From Candidatus Accumulibacter similis (GTDB lineage: Bacteria; Pseudomonadota; Gammaproteobacteria; Burkholderiales; Rhodocyclaceae), in assembly GCA_013347225.1 (NCBI GenBank), contig CP054595.1:1674001-1738000 (forward strand): 64,000 nucleotides of DNA, in the 5' to 3' direction. Within the stretch, counting starts at the first letter, position 1, and every line of letters begins with the position of its first letter. The position numbers and the translations under genes are program-made. This document shows positions 55,675 to 64,000 of the stretch, piece by piece. A model generated the notes under the pieces. That model did not search any database. It was not told the DNA's origin and worked only from the letters and a program-made list of their open reading frames with translations.

Positions 55675-56014
55675 TCCCGAGGCCACCCGCAGGATCGTCG
55701 CCCCGGAGATACGCCAACTGGTCGAGCAACGCTTCCTGGATATCTGCGCCGAAGAACCCTACGAGCCCGACGTGCACGGCTACATGATCGTCGTCGAAGC
55801 TGGCGACAGCGTTCGGGACCTGGAGGAAGAGAGCGGTTGCCCTCTGCTTGCTGATCCATGCTTCGAAGTCCTGGAGGAACTGGACAGCTGCTACGAAATG
55901 GTCTTCGTCCCCGGCGACGGCGATTTCGGCATCGTGATCTTCATCCCCAAGCTCGAAGGCATCGATCCCGACCTTCTGGCCGTGTGCGCCGAGTATGCCG
56001 TCCCGGCACCCTGA
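55658..56014 (+). CDS. Hypothetical acidic protein (118 residues)
   Basis: GAGGTGA precedes the ATG. The protein is acidic and mixed alpha/beta (DVHGYMIVVEAGDSVRDLEE, FGIVIFIPKLEGID), without signal peptide or membrane segment. An intrinsic terminator follows its stop. The family is not recognised; genes of this style are common on integrative elements. Confidence 0.75.
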   Translation: MLVLRDPEATRRIVAPEIRQLVEQRFLDICAEEPYEPDVHGYMIVVEAGDSVRDLEEESGCPLLADPCFEVLEELDSCYEMVFVPGDGDFGIVIFIPKLEGIDPDLLAVCAEYAVPAP

Positions 56015-56046
56015 AGCCCGACCTCACTCTCTCTGCCACCCCCTCA

Positions 56047-56082
56047 AGCCACCTTGGCCTTCACGGTCTCGGTGGCTTTTTT
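56047..56082 (+). terminator. Intrinsic terminator after the 118-residue gene
   Basis: GCCACC and GGTGGC pair around a 17-base loop and are followed by TTTTTT. It lies only 18 bases before the next start codon. Confidence 0.8.
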
Positions 56083-56099
56083 CATTTATGGAGCCCGTT

Positions 56100-56477
56100 A
56101 TGCAAGACCACCCCAACCACCCCAAGCCGAACTACCCCACCCCGAAGGACGCCATCGTGATCGAGATGGTGGACCGCCTCGGTGCCGACGATCGCGAAGC
56201 CTTCGAGGAACGCGCCGCCATCATCGAGTACGACGGCCAACTGCCCCGTGCCCACGCCGAATGCCTCGCACTTCTGGAGGTGCTGCGCGCCGCGCAAGGT
56301 CTTCAAGTCCTGCAGATAGAACTCGACGGCGGCACCGAATGGCTGCTGACCACCGACCTGGCCTTTGCCCGCGCTTACCTGGCGGACATCGGGGGCAGGG
56401 ACGTCGCCGTCTTCGCCCCCGCTGACGTCGTCGAGGAGCAGTACGGCGGCGTCGCAGTCCTCGGCACGCTCGGCTGA
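56100..56477 (+). CDS. Hypothetical island protein (125 residues)
   Basis: I use the ATG at 56100 with GGAG seven bases upstream instead of an ATG at 56088. The start is Pro/His-rich (MQDHPNHPKPNYPTPKDA), then an amphipathic helix (EMVDRLGADDREAFEERAAI) and a cytoplasmic alpha/beta part. No signal, no membrane segment, no family recognised. Confidence 0.72.
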   Translation: MQDHPNHPKPNYPTPKDAIVIEMVDRLGADDREAFEERAAIIEYDGQLPRAHAECLALLEVLRAAQGLQVLQIELDGGTEWLLTTDLAFARAYLADIGGRDVAVFAPADVVEEQYGGVAVLGTLG

Positions 56478-56553
56478 TGCGCCAAACCGACCATCTTATA
56501 TGGATGAAGCCATCCGCCCCTCTGATTCACCCACCACGTAAAGGAGTCACGCA

Positions 56554-57255
56554 ATGAAGAAGCCCGTTCAGAAAGCATCAGCACCGGAAGTCACCGCCGA
56601 CGTTGGAACCCCGGAGCAAGCAGCCGCCGAGGAAGCAATCACCGAGGCAACGCCGGGGGAAGCAATCGCCAAGGCAGTCACCGCCAAAGCCGTCACCGCC
56701 AAGCCAGCGACCACCAAAGCAGCAACCCCCAAGGCAGTCAGAGCAGTCAAGCCAGTCGTTCCATCCCTGCGCATCCTGAAGGTCGGCCGCTGCCCGACGG
56801 TATCCGGGAAATCAACCCTGACGTATCACGTTGGCTGCACCGCCGAATCGGCCATCCAGATTCGTCTGTATGCCAACAGCGGCAACGGCTTTTTCAACCA
56901 GGATTGGATTCCCTGGACGGCGATTCAGGAGAGGCTCAAGCCGCAGTCAGGCGAAAGCACGTTCACATCGCAGGTGCTGCACGCGCTGTTCCGTGGAAAG
57001 TCGCTCAACAGTCCGGGGTTTCTGATGGCGGTGCTGAAGGCGGAAGGCGTGGTGAAGCCTTCGACGGTCAAGGGCCGCTGCTATGAAGCGACGAAGGACG
57101 CGAGGTTTCTGGCGGAGATCGAGCGGCTGATGGCGTCTGCGGTCGATGCAGCAGCGAAACCGGCGACATCCAGGCCGAAGAAGCAGGCTGCCGATACAGC
57201 GACCGAAGTGGCGACCGAGGCAGAGACAGAAGGAAGCGGGGATACCGCTGACTGA
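56554..57255 (+). CDS. Hypothetical protein with repetitive Ala/Thr/Lys arms (233 residues)
   Basis: AAAGGAGTC precedes the ATG. Residues 1-70 are repeats of AKAVTAK/TTKAATPKA type, like histone-H1-like tails; a compact centre (RILKVGRCPTVSGKSTLTYH, GNGFFNQDWIPWTAIQERL, STVKGRCYEATKD) is globular; the end is again Ala/Thr/Glu-rich. The tails could bind nucleic acid (inference). The central domain is not recognised. The last gene before the right 13-bp repeat. Confidence 0.75.
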   Translation: MKKPVQKASAPEVTADVGTPEQAAAEEAITEATPGEAIAKAVTAKAVTAKPATTKAATPKAVRAVKPVVPSLRILKVGRCPTVSGKSTLTYHVGCTAESAIQIRLYANSGNGFFNQDWIPWTAIQERLKPQSGESTFTSQVLHALFRGKSLNSPGFLMAVLKAEGVVKPSTVKGRCYEATKDARFLAEIERLMASAVDAAAKPATSRPKKQAADTATEVATEAETEGSGDTAD

Positions 57256-57382
57256 CCTAGCGATGACTGAGTGCTCCGTTCGTTCGAGTTGTAGTCCGGG
57301 GGTTCCTCGCGGCGAGCGTCCGTAACTCGAAGAAACGTAAGGCTTTCTCCGAGGCGTCACCGAGCAGCCGCGCAATACCGAC

Positions 57383-57395
57383 CCTATACCGACCG
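57383..57395 (+). repeat. Right copy of the 13-bp direct repeat
   Basis: CCTATACCGACCG, identical to 46400-46412. Between 57256 and the next gene end at 57638 I find no other feature. Confidence 0.5.
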
Positions 57396-57637
57396 CGACG
57401 CGGCCGTGGGTGCTCAGTCTCTGCCTGGCCACGCAAGGGTTTCACCGTCTTGAGCATTTCAATTTTTCACTCCAAGGAGGCCATCGTTCATTTCCTTTCC
57501 GAATCAGTACACGCGAGATGGTTTTATCAAGGTTCGTCACTTCACCTTGCTCATCGCTCCTCGCTCCTTGGGGCAGCGCCCTGCCTGGACTGCTGTCGCA
57601 TGGCTCGAGACCACGATGGTCGATGCACGGGCTCGCT

Positions 57638-58948
57638 TCAGCCGGCAGCATCGCCGCCCGGTGGCAGCAGCCGATGCACCAGCCAGGAAACGCTGATCGC
57701 GCCGCCGAGCAGTGCCAGGGCGACGCGGAGGTCGTTGAGCGCTGCCGGTGCCACGACGAGCAGTCCGCCGAGTCCCAGCATCATCACGCCGGACAGCAGC
57801 TTGAGCAGTCGTCCCTCCGCTGCGGACAGCTTGCGCGAGCCGAGGGTGCAGGTGAAGACGAGGGTGATCAGCAGCAGCGGGGTGACGTAGACGAGGTTGT
57901 AGAACGCCAGGTAGGCGTAGTGTTGCCACGGCGGCAGGTCGGACAGCGTCAGCAAGCGGGTGTAGACCATCGGAAAGCCGGCGGTGCACAGCAGTTCGTA
58001 GGCATTGGCGGCCATGGCCAGGGCAACGGTTCCGAGCGTCAGCGCGGGCATGCTTTCGGCCCGCAGTAGCTCGCGCATCCGCCGGTAGAGTCCGGGCTTG
58101 GCGTTTTCGGGAATGCTCAGCGAGACCCCTTTCCTGAACCAGAAGTAATCCTTGATGTTGAGCAGTGCGATGACGATTGCGAGGACGCCGGCCGCAGTCG
58201 TCACAAGGCTGATCTCGCCCAGCCAGCGAAAGACATTGAGCCATGCTGCCATGAACAGGAAGTAGATGAGACCCGAGAAGAAGAGGAAGACACTGCCGAT
58301 GAACAGCATGCGCGCACGGCTGCCGGCATGGATGAGCAGCGACAGCAGGAACAGGAGGACGAAGAAGGCACAGGGATTGAAGGCATCGAGGCCGGCGATG
58401 AGGATGGTGAACACCGGCAGCGAGAGCTGGTCCGGCGCCATTCTGCCGAGCAGGGGCACATCGATTGCGCGCGTCGGAGCGCTTGCCGCGGCAGCGGCCC
58501 CGGCCGGCTCGCCGCCTTCCTCGCGGCATGACTGCAACGCTTCCTCGAGTGCGCGCCCGGTGGTTTCAGGCCGCTCGAAACCGACTTCCATCCGCCCGCA
58601 AAAGAGGAAGGCGGGAACGCTGCTCGCTTCCTGTCCGAGGGATTCGGCGAACGCGATGTAGTCCGCAACCGCGTCCCGGTCGGTCGAGAGGTTGCGGCTG
58701 TGCAGCAGCAGCCAGGGATGGTGCGTCGGCAGCGCTTCGACGAAGGGGCGTGCGGCCTGGCAGTGGGGGCAACTGCTGGTCCAGAAGAAGTACAGGTGAA
58801 CGCGTCGCTCGCCGGCAGCGTCGCTGTCGATCCACGTCGGCGACGCGGCCGCTGCGACCTGCGAGGCGAGGGCGGCGAGTGCCAGCAGGCAGATCAGCTG
58901 CCAGCGCCGGCAGCGGGTGAGGAAGCGGAAGCGCTGGCAGGTCGGCAT
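57638..58948 (-). CDS. Thioredoxin-like and CcdA-like membrane fusion protein
   Basis: 436 residues. After an N-terminal signal (QLICLLALAALASQVAAAA) a periplasmic thioredoxin-like domain carries FFWTSSCPHC with the CxxC at residues 60-63. The second half has six or more membrane segments with the CcdA/DsbD-type cysteines in DAFNPCAFFVLLF and YELLCTAGFP. It likely moves reducing power from the cytoplasm to the periplasm. The ATG at 58948 lies 6 bases after the upstream permease relic stop, suggesting coupling. Confidence 0.85.
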   Translation of the reverse strand: MPTCQRFRFLTRCRRWQLICLLALAALASQVAAAASPTWIDSDAAGERRVHLYFFWTSSCPHCQAARPFVEALPTHHPWLLLHSRNLSTDRDAVADYIAFAESLGQEASSVPAFLFCGRMEVGFERPETTGRALEEALQSCREEGGEPAGAAAAASAPTRAIDVPLLGRMAPDQLSLPVFTILIAGLDAFNPCAFFVLLFLLSLLIHAGSRARMLFIGSVFLFFSGLIYFLFMAAWLNVFRWLGEISLVTTAAGVLAIVIALLNIKDYFWFRKGVSLSIPENAKPGLYRRMRELLRAESMPALTLGTVALAMAANAYELLCTAGFPMVYTRLLTLSDLPPWQHYAYLAFYNLVYVTPLLLITLVFTCTLGSRKLSAAEGRLLKLLSGVMMLGLGGLLVVAPAALNDLRVALALLGGAISVSWLVHRLLPPGGDAAG

Positions 58949-58953
58949 GCGTG

Positions 58954-59859
58954 TCAGAGCATCCCGTTGAAGACGTAGCGCACGAGCAGGATGCCGCTTG
59001 CCGCGACACCGGAAAAGGTGGTGATCAGCTTCGCTTTGAGCGCCTTGCGCAGGATGATCATCTCCGGTGCAGACAGCGCGATCACTGCCAGCGAGGACGT
59101 AGGGCCAGACCTTGCCGACGATTTCGCGCACGCGCGCGCCACCGGCGTGCAGGCGCTGCAGCCAGGAGAGCGGTACACCGTTCGCTGGCCCGGCCGGGCG
59201 GGCGAGCATTGCCGGTACCCAGTCATCGAGCAGCGCTTCCATCCGCAGCCCGCCGATCAGCAGCCCGGTGAGGATCGCTACCAGCAGCCCGAGCCCGACG
59301 TCGAGGGAGGCAACCTGCCAGCCGAACACGCCGAAGAGGCGTACCAGGGCGATTTCATTGACCATCGGTGCCGAGATCAGGAAGGCAAAGGTGAAACGGA
59401 GCGGCACGCTGGCGGCGAGAAAACCGATGAACCGTGGCACCGCCGAGCATGAACGGAACGGTGTGACGATGCCGAGTGTGGGCGCCAGCACGTTGCCGAT
59501 GCCTTCGCGCCTGCCGGCGAGCCGTGTCCGCGTTCTCTCCGGCGAGGCGAGAAGAGATTCTGGGCGACGCCCTCCACGAAGACAACTCCGGTCAGGAGCA
59601 ACAGGACCTTCGGCGTATCGTAGAAGAAGAAATGCAACGCTTCGCCGAAGCGCCTCGCCCGCGAGAGTTCGGCGACGGCGATTGGCGCGTCGGGAACGGC
59701 GGTGAGGTGATTCCAGGCAGCCGGCGAGAGCGCAGCGCCCGTGGTCAGTCCAGTCAGCCAGCAGGCGAGCGTGGCGTTGCGGCTCGTGGCGATGCCCGGC
59801 ATGTCCTCCATGTGGTGGCTCCAGGTCACTTCGTTGATCGCGTTGCCGACGTGCGTCAC
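58954..59859 (-). pseudogene. Decayed DUF318/ArsP-type permease
   Basis: Three minus frames carry consecutive parts of one permease: FFFYDTPKVLLLLTGVVFVE, then IGNVLAPTLGIVTPF, FLISAPMVNEIALVRLFGVF and VREIVGKVWPYVLAG, then IALSAPEMIILRKALKAKLI to the stop. Frame changes occur near 59545 and 59105, and about 100 residues expected before the last part are missing. The TPFCSCS motif also reads TPFRSCS. Relatives export organic arsenicals or metals. Confidence 0.7.
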
Positions 59860-60082
59860 TGGCGGCTTCTCCGCGCGTAGGCGACAGAATGACAGAAAGG
59901 GCGCACGCTTGGGCCAAGTCGCTGCGCTGCTCGATCAAGGTGGCGAGATCTGCGCGCAGATGGGAGCGGGCGAGGGCCGGCGATCGCAGGGCGTTCGGGG
60001 CGCAGGCCGCCGCCAATCGCCGCTCCCGGATGCGCGCAAGTCGCGTAGACTGGCGTCTCCTGAACTCTGAAGGAGAAGCAAG

Positions 60083-60451
60083 ATGATTGGCTATGTGACA
60101 CTCGGGACCAACGATCTGCCCAGGGCCGCGGCGTTCTATGACGAGCTGCTGAAGGACGTCGGCGCGCGGCGGCTGTGGGAGTTCCCGCGCGGAATTGCCT
60201 GGGGTGTGGCCGAGGACAAACCAAGCCTGTGTCTCATGACCCCCTTCGACGAACGCCCGGCGACCGTCGGCAACGGTGTCATGGTGGCGCTGGCAGCCGG
60301 TTCGCGCGAGCAGGTCGGGCGCGTCCATGCCAGGGCGCTCGAACTCGGCGGCACAGATGAAGGGGCGGTCGGTCCGCGCGGTGACGGCTTCTTCGCCGGA
60401 TACTTCCGCGATCTCGACGGCAACAAGCTCGCCGTCTTCTGCTTCGGCTAG
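60083..60451 (+). CDS. VOC (glyoxalase/bleomycin-resistance fold) family protein
   Basis: 122 residues with AAGGAGAAGC before the ATG. The two beta-alpha-beta-beta-beta halves are seen as YVTLGTNDLPRAAAFYDELL and FFAGYFRDLDGNKLAVFCFG. Metal-binding residues are partly present. Substrate unknown; its location beside arsenic genes may be coincidence, and it lacks the cysteine pair of C-As lyase ArsI. Confidence 0.85.
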   Translation: MIGYVTLGTNDLPRAAAFYDELLKDVGARRLWEFPRGIAWGVAEDKPSLCLMTPFDERPATVGNGVMVALAAGSREQVGRVHARALELGGTDEGAVGPRGDGFFAGYFRDLDGNKLAVFCFG

Positions 60452-60617
60452 AAGCTGGCGTCAGCGGGCAGGCGTGGTTCCGGGGCCCGGGTGGGGAGCG
60501 CCGGCGAGATCGGGAGCGCTCTTCAGCCGCAACTGCGACAGCGGCCACTAGGTGCAGACCGGCAAGGTAAAGCCGTTCCCCATCGGTCGTTGCGGCGGGC
60601 GGAGCATGCGGGCACCG

Positions 60618-61160
60618 CTAGAGGGTCGCGCGCGGCGTGAAGCCGCAGACCCTCCCGTCGTCGTCGAAGCGGACCCGGCAGCCCTTGGTCAGCGCTTCCC
60701 GCAGTCGCCGGCGGGCGCGCTGGATGCGCGATTTGGCACCGCTGAGCGAGATGCCGAGCTGGTCGGCAAGTTGCCGTTGTGATGCGCCGCCGATATCGCA
60801 GAGGGTGATCGCGAGGCGATCCGCCGGCGACAGTTCGGAAAGCACTCGTGGCAGGCACTGACTCAGTTCATCGACGGCTGGCGCAGGCTCGATCGCCGGT
60901 GCCGCCAGATCGTCGGGCACTGCGACCTGCTCGCGCGAAGCGCGCAGGCGATCGGCGAGAGCGTTGCGCGTGACGCGAAACAGCCAGGCGCGCCGGTCGT
61001 CGATCGTGCAGAAGCGTTCTTCCTGCTGCCACGCCTTGATGAACACTTCCTGCAGCAGTTCATCGGCATCGTCGGCCTGTTCCAGCCGGCGCCGCAGGAA
61101 GCGCCGCAGCTCGGCTTCGCAGCTCGACCAGGCGGCGAGCAGGCAGGGGGGGCCATTCAT
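60618..61160 (-). CDS. sigZ: SigZ-type ECF RNA polymerase sigma factor
   Basis: 180 residues. Region 2: DDADELLQEVFIKAWQQEER and DRRAWLFRVTRNALADRLRA; region 4: LADQLGISLSGAKSRIQRAR. The length and the ending (CRVRFDDDGRVCGF) match SigZ. It follows the ACR3 gene by 19 bases on the same strand and is probably expressed with it. No anti-sigma gene is nearby. Confidence 0.88.
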   Translation of the reverse strand: MNGPPCLLAAWSSCEAELRRFLRRRLEQADDADELLQEVFIKAWQQEERFCTIDDRRAWLFRVTRNALADRLRASREQVAVPDDLAAPAIEPAPAVDELSQCLPRVLSELSPADRLAITLCDIGGASQRQLADQLGISLSGAKSRIQRARRRLREALTKGCRVRFDDDGRVCGFTPRATL

Positions 61161-61179
61161 GCCCGCAAGCGGTGGCGCG

Positions 61180-62421
61180 TCATCGCCCGTCTGTGGCAGC
61201 CGCGATGCCCTCCGGCGGCGACGGAAACCAGTGCGCCGTGCGCCGGCAGATCTCGACCAGGGCCAGCATGACCGGCACCTCGATCAGTACACCGACGACG
61301 GTCGCCAGCGCCGCGCCCGAGGAGAGGCCGAAGAGCATCACGGCGGTGGCGATCGCGACTTCGAAGTGGTTGGATGCGCCGATCATCGCTGCCGGAGCGG
61401 CGTCCCGGTAGGGCAGACGCAGCCACAGCGCCAGGGCATAGCCGAGAGCGAAGATCAGCACCGTCTGCAGGAACAGCGGGATGGCTATCCAGACGATGGT
61501 CAGTGGGTTGGCAAGGATGACCTCGCCCTTGAACGAGAACAGCAGCACCAGCGTGATCAGCAGGGCGACAATGGTGATCGGCGTGAGGACTTGCAGAAAG
61601 CGTTCCTTGAACCAGACCTCGCCCTTGCGGCCGATGATCCAGCGGCGCGACAGGTAGCCAGCGACCAGTGGCAGCGCAACGTAGATGCCGATCGACAGCA
61701 GCAGCGCCTGCCAAGGCACCGGCAGGCGACCGACGCCGAGCAGAAAACCGCCGAGAACGCCGTAGAGCAGCAGCATGGTCAGCGAATTGATCGCCACCAT
61801 GACCAGCGTCAGCCCGTCGTTGCCGCGTGCCAGGTAACCCCAGACGAGGACCATCGCCGTGCAGGGAGCGATGCCGAGCAGGATGCAGCCGGCGAGATAG
61901 CTGCGCCAGAGGGGCACCTCGAGCATTCGGATGCCTTCGTGCAGGACGACGACGCCGGCTCCGTGCGCAGCACCGACAGGCAGGTCGAGCGCGAAGGGCA
62001 TCTTCACCAGATCGACGGCATCCTCGCCGATCAGCGTCCGCAGCAGCACGCCGAGGAACAGGAAGGCGATGGCATACATGGTGAAGGGCTTCACCGCCCA
62101 GTTAACGAAGAGCGTCAGCAGCACCGGCCGGCCGCTGCGGCCGGCCCGGATCACCGAGGCGAAATCGATCTTGACCATGATCGGGTACATCATGAAGAAC
62201 AGGCAAACGGCGATCGGAATGGAAACCACCGGCGCGCCGGCGACGTCGAGCGACATGCGATCGAGTTCCTGGGCGACGCCCGGGGCGAGCTTGCCGAGGG
62301 CGATGCCGCCGGCGATGCAGAGCAGGACCCAGAGGCTCAGGTAGCGCTCGAAGACGCTGTTCATCCTGCGCGGCTCGGCGTCCTGGCCGCCGTTGCCGCA
62401 GGCTGGGGAGGCAATGCTCAT
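61180..62421 (-). CDS. acr3: ACR3-family arsenite efflux transporter
   Basis: 413 residues with ten membrane segments. The essential Cys is in [16 protein letters not shown] and the late Glu in [28 protein letters not shown] is also diagnostic. It exports arsenite driven by the proton gradient. An operator-like site lies 64 bases before the start, and the ArsR gene is upstream on the same strand. The symbol arsB is used for some annotations of this family. Confidence 0.95.
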   Translation of the reverse strand: MSIASPACGNGGQDAEPRRMNSVFERYLSLWVLLCIAGGIALGKLAPGVAQELDRMSLDVAGAPVVSIPIAVCLFFMMYPIMVKIDFASVIRAGRSGRPVLLTLFVNWAVKPFTMYAIAFLFLGVLLRTLIGEDAVDLVKMPFALDLPVGAAHGAGVVVLHEGIRMLEVPLWRSYLAGCILLGIAPCTAMVLVWGYLARGNDGLTLVMVAINSLTMLLLYGVLGGFLLGVGRLPVPWQALLLSIGIYVALPLVAGYLSRRWIIGRKGEVWFKERFLQVLTPITIVALLITLVLLFSFKGEVILANPLTIVWIAIPLFLQTVLIFALGYALALWLRLPYRDAAPAAMIGASNHFEVAIATAVMLFGLSSGAALATVVGVLIEVPVMLALVEICRRTAHWFPSPPEGIAAATDGR

Positions 62422-62484
62422 GTCGGTCCTGGCACCTGCTGGCCATCAAGTCATCGAGGAACGAACACTAGCAGAATTTTAAGT

Positions 62485-62500
62485 TTCTGGAAACATAGAA
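62485..62500. promoter_or_regulatory. Putative ArsR operator before acr3
   Basis: TTCTGGAAACATAGAA shares 13 of 16 positions with the site at 63138-63153. It has TTCT and AGAA arms and overlaps the region where the acr3 promoter should lie. Confidence 0.6.
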
Positions 62501-62656
62501 TCTGCGTTCGCGAGAAAGGCAGGCCGGTTCACTGGCGCTCCGCCCCAGCCCGCTGCCGGCGGTCGACATCGTGCATCCCCTACACATCATGTGGCGGGCC
62601 TGAGCAACGGCCCGCACCCGCGGGGCTGGCACGACTTCTCCCCACCCTGACAGACG

Positions 62657-62992
62657 TCAAGCGGGCGGATCCACCGCCGGCCGCAACTGTGGTCGGCAGA
62701 TTTCGGGGCGACCGTTGCAGCAGTTCTCCGTCAGGAAGCCGACCAGCCCATCGATTCTCTCCATGCAGGCATGAGCACGAACGAAGCGGCCTTCCTGGAC
62801 GGTGTGCACGAGGCCGGCGTGGACCAGCGTCTTCAGGTGGAAGGAGAGCGTTGGCGCGGGCAGTTCGAGTTGCTCGGCGATCAGGCCGACGGTCAGGCCG
62901 GTCGGCGCATGGTGTACCAGCAGGCGGAAGATGGCCAGGCGACTTTCCTGGGCCAGAGCAGCCAGCGTGGTGACGGCATCGGAATTGTTCAT
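62657..62992 (-). CDS. arsR: ArsR-family arsenite-responsive repressor
   Basis: 111 residues from the ATG at 62992. The winged helix is ESRLAIFRLLVHHAPTGLTV and LELPAPTLSFHLKTLVHAGL. There is no CxC in the recognition helix; instead a C-terminal Cys cluster (NCCNGRPEIC, Cys 91, 92 and 99) resembles the arsenite site of Acidithiobacillus-type ArsR. It should repress acr3 and the divergent GAPDH gene. Confidence 0.92.
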   Translation of the reverse strand: MNNSDAVTTLAALAQESRLAIFRLLVHHAPTGLTVGLIAEQLELPAPTLSFHLKTLVHAGLVHTVQEGRFVRAHACMERIDGLVGFLTENCCNGRPEICRPQLRPAVDPPA

Positions 62993-63137
62993 CGTTCCAA
63001 CGATACCGAAATACTCGCCACTCCGCAAAGGCAAAGCGGCGCGACGGCGGGCTGCGCCGAGCGGCTCCGCGGCGCCGCGACCACCTGCGCAGCCGGCTTC
63101 GGAGCGATTGCAGATCAGGCTTTACATGTTTCCAGAA

Positions 63138-63153
63138 TTCTAGCAATATAGAA
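63138..63153. promoter_or_regulatory. Putative ArsR operator between arsR and the GAPDH gene
   Basis: TTCTAGCAATATAGAA with TTCTA/TAGAA arms is embedded in a larger GTTTC...GAAAC dyad (63128-63155). It lies in the divergent promoter region, so one bound repressor could control both directions. Confidence 0.6.
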
Positions 63154-63244
63154 ACGTTACTGGAGCGAACGCCGCGTGCGGCGGTCGGTTCGGCAGCTCC
63201 CTGGGGTCCAGCGGAGCATCATCCACCCATCGGAGGAACGAGCA

Positions 63245-64000
63245 ATGACGGTCAAGGTCGGCATCAATGGTTTCGGTCGCATCGGCAGGCTGGCGCTGCG
63301 CGCCGCGTGGAACAATCCGCAGCTCGAGTTTGTGCACATCAACGAAGCGAACGGGCCCGTCGAAGCCGCCGCACACCTGCTCGAATTCGACTCGGTGCAT
63401 CGCCGCTGGCAGCACGAGGTCGGTGTCAGCAACGGCCGCATGGTGATCGAGGGCCGGTCGATCGGTTACAGTACGGCAAAGGATGTCGCCAGCGGCCCAT
63501 GGCGCGAGGCCGGCGTCGATATCGTCCTCGAGGCGAGCGGCAAGTGGCGCACGGTCGAGCAGCTCTCGCCCTACCTTGCGGCTGGTGTGAAGAAGGTGAT
63601 CGTCGCTGCGCCGGTCAAGGATGGCGATGTGCTCAACATCGTCATGGGAATCAACGATCGGCTCTACGATCCGTCGAAGGATCACATCGTCACGGCCGCT
63701 TCCTGCACGACGAACTGCCTCGCGCCGGTGGTCAAGGTCGTGCATGAGGCGATTGGCATCTCGCACGGAATGATCACCACCATCCACAGTTCGACCAACA
63801 CGCAGAGCGTACACGACCAGATGCACAAGGACCTGCGTCGGGCGCGCGCTTCCAGCCTGTCGCTGGTGCCAACGACGACCGGTTCGGCGACGGCGATCGC
63901 GCTGATCTTCCCGGAACTCAAGGGCAAGCTCGACGGCCATGCGGTCCGCGTCCCCCTGCTCAACGCCTCGCTCACCGACTGCGTCTTCGAGATGCAGCGG
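63245..64000 (+). CDS. ArsJ-associated glyceraldehyde-3-phosphate dehydrogenase (partial)
   Basis: 252 codons to the window edge. The NAD domain opens [20 protein letters not shown]; the active-site Cys is in [14 protein letters not shown]. The next part reads [20 protein letters not shown] and [20 protein letters not shown], close to GAPDHs paired with the ArsJ exporter, where arsenate is used to make 1-arseno-3-phosphoglycerate for export. CGGAGGAACG precedes the ATG. arsJ would lie beyond the window. Confidence 0.85.
   Translation, partial: MTVKVGINGFGRIGRLALRAAWNNPQLEFVHINEANGPVEAAAHLLEFDSVHRRWQHEVGVSNGRMVIEGRSIGYSTAKDVASGPWREAGVDIVLEASGKWRTVEQLSPYLAAGVKKVIVAAPVKDGDVLNIVMGINDRLYDPSKDHIVTAASCTTNCLAPVVKVVHEAIGISHGMITTIHSSTNTQSVHDQMHKDLRRARASSLSLVPTTTGSATAIALIFPELKGKLDGHAVRVPLLNASLTDCVFEMQR

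Noticed and set aside
57256..57460. Duplicated 3' end of tRNA-Asn as attR
   Set aside because: A short GTTCGAG match near 57281 is the only similarity; too short to be a tRNA fragment duplication.

Overview
The window is high-GC bacterial chromosome. Its gene content points to a betaproteobacterium of the Rhodocyclales, plausibly close to Candidatus Accumulibacter: a class I polyphosphate kinase 2, a PEP-CTERM surface protein with a near-perfect sigma-54 promoter, anaerobic C4-dicarboxylate metabolism (aspA plus a Dcu carrier) and many c-di-GMP proteins. The assignment is inferred from gene content and style, not from a marker-gene comparison.

Layout. 1-1.6 kb: polar amino-acid ABC transporter, first gene cut by the window edge. 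1.7-8.3 kb: DUF1499 protein, PEP-CTERM/DUF4114 protein, RutE-like nitroreductase, the tail of a lost DNA methyltransferase coupled to a pRiA4b ORF-3 gene, and a 1006-residue SF1 helicase with ankyrin repeats. 8.4-14.5 kb: Pcm, YkgJ and PQQ-type sugar dehydrogenase, phosphatase, DUF2502, bacteriohemerythrin and an ECF sigma/ChrR operon whose third gene is truncated. 14.8-16.7 kb: a lower-GC K+ channel gene and decayed IS66 and IS1634 transposases. 16.9-46.0 kb: mostly core genes (aspA-dcu, a binding protein next to a GGDEF/EAL protein, PPK2, FetAB, mutL-miaA, dedA, purN, rRNA methyltransferase, MscS, RstAB-like system, desaturase-dsbB, coaBC-dut, radC, rpmBG, aroG, HD-GYP regulator), plus a two-gene operon of very small proteins.

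A tRNA-Asn gene at 46.25 kb is followed by an accessory island to about 57.4 kb, framed by a 13-bp direct repeat (46400 and 57383). It carries an IS3-family element sitting at the broken end of an IS5-family copy, a 5'-truncated helicase resembling HamB of Hachiman defence, an HNH endonuclease gene with a repeat in two frames, a complete second IS5 copy with CTAA target duplications, and a run of small hypothetical genes with strong ribosome-binding sites and terminators.

57.6-64 kb is a redox and arsenic-resistance region: a thioredoxin/CcdA fusion, a decayed permease, a VOC protein, ACR3 efflux followed by a SigZ-type sigma factor, ArsR, and divergently the start of an ArsJ-type GAPDH gene. 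A shared operator-like 16-mer lies before acr3 and between arsR and the GAPDH gene, suggesting one ArsR regulon for arsenite efflux and arsenate detoxification.
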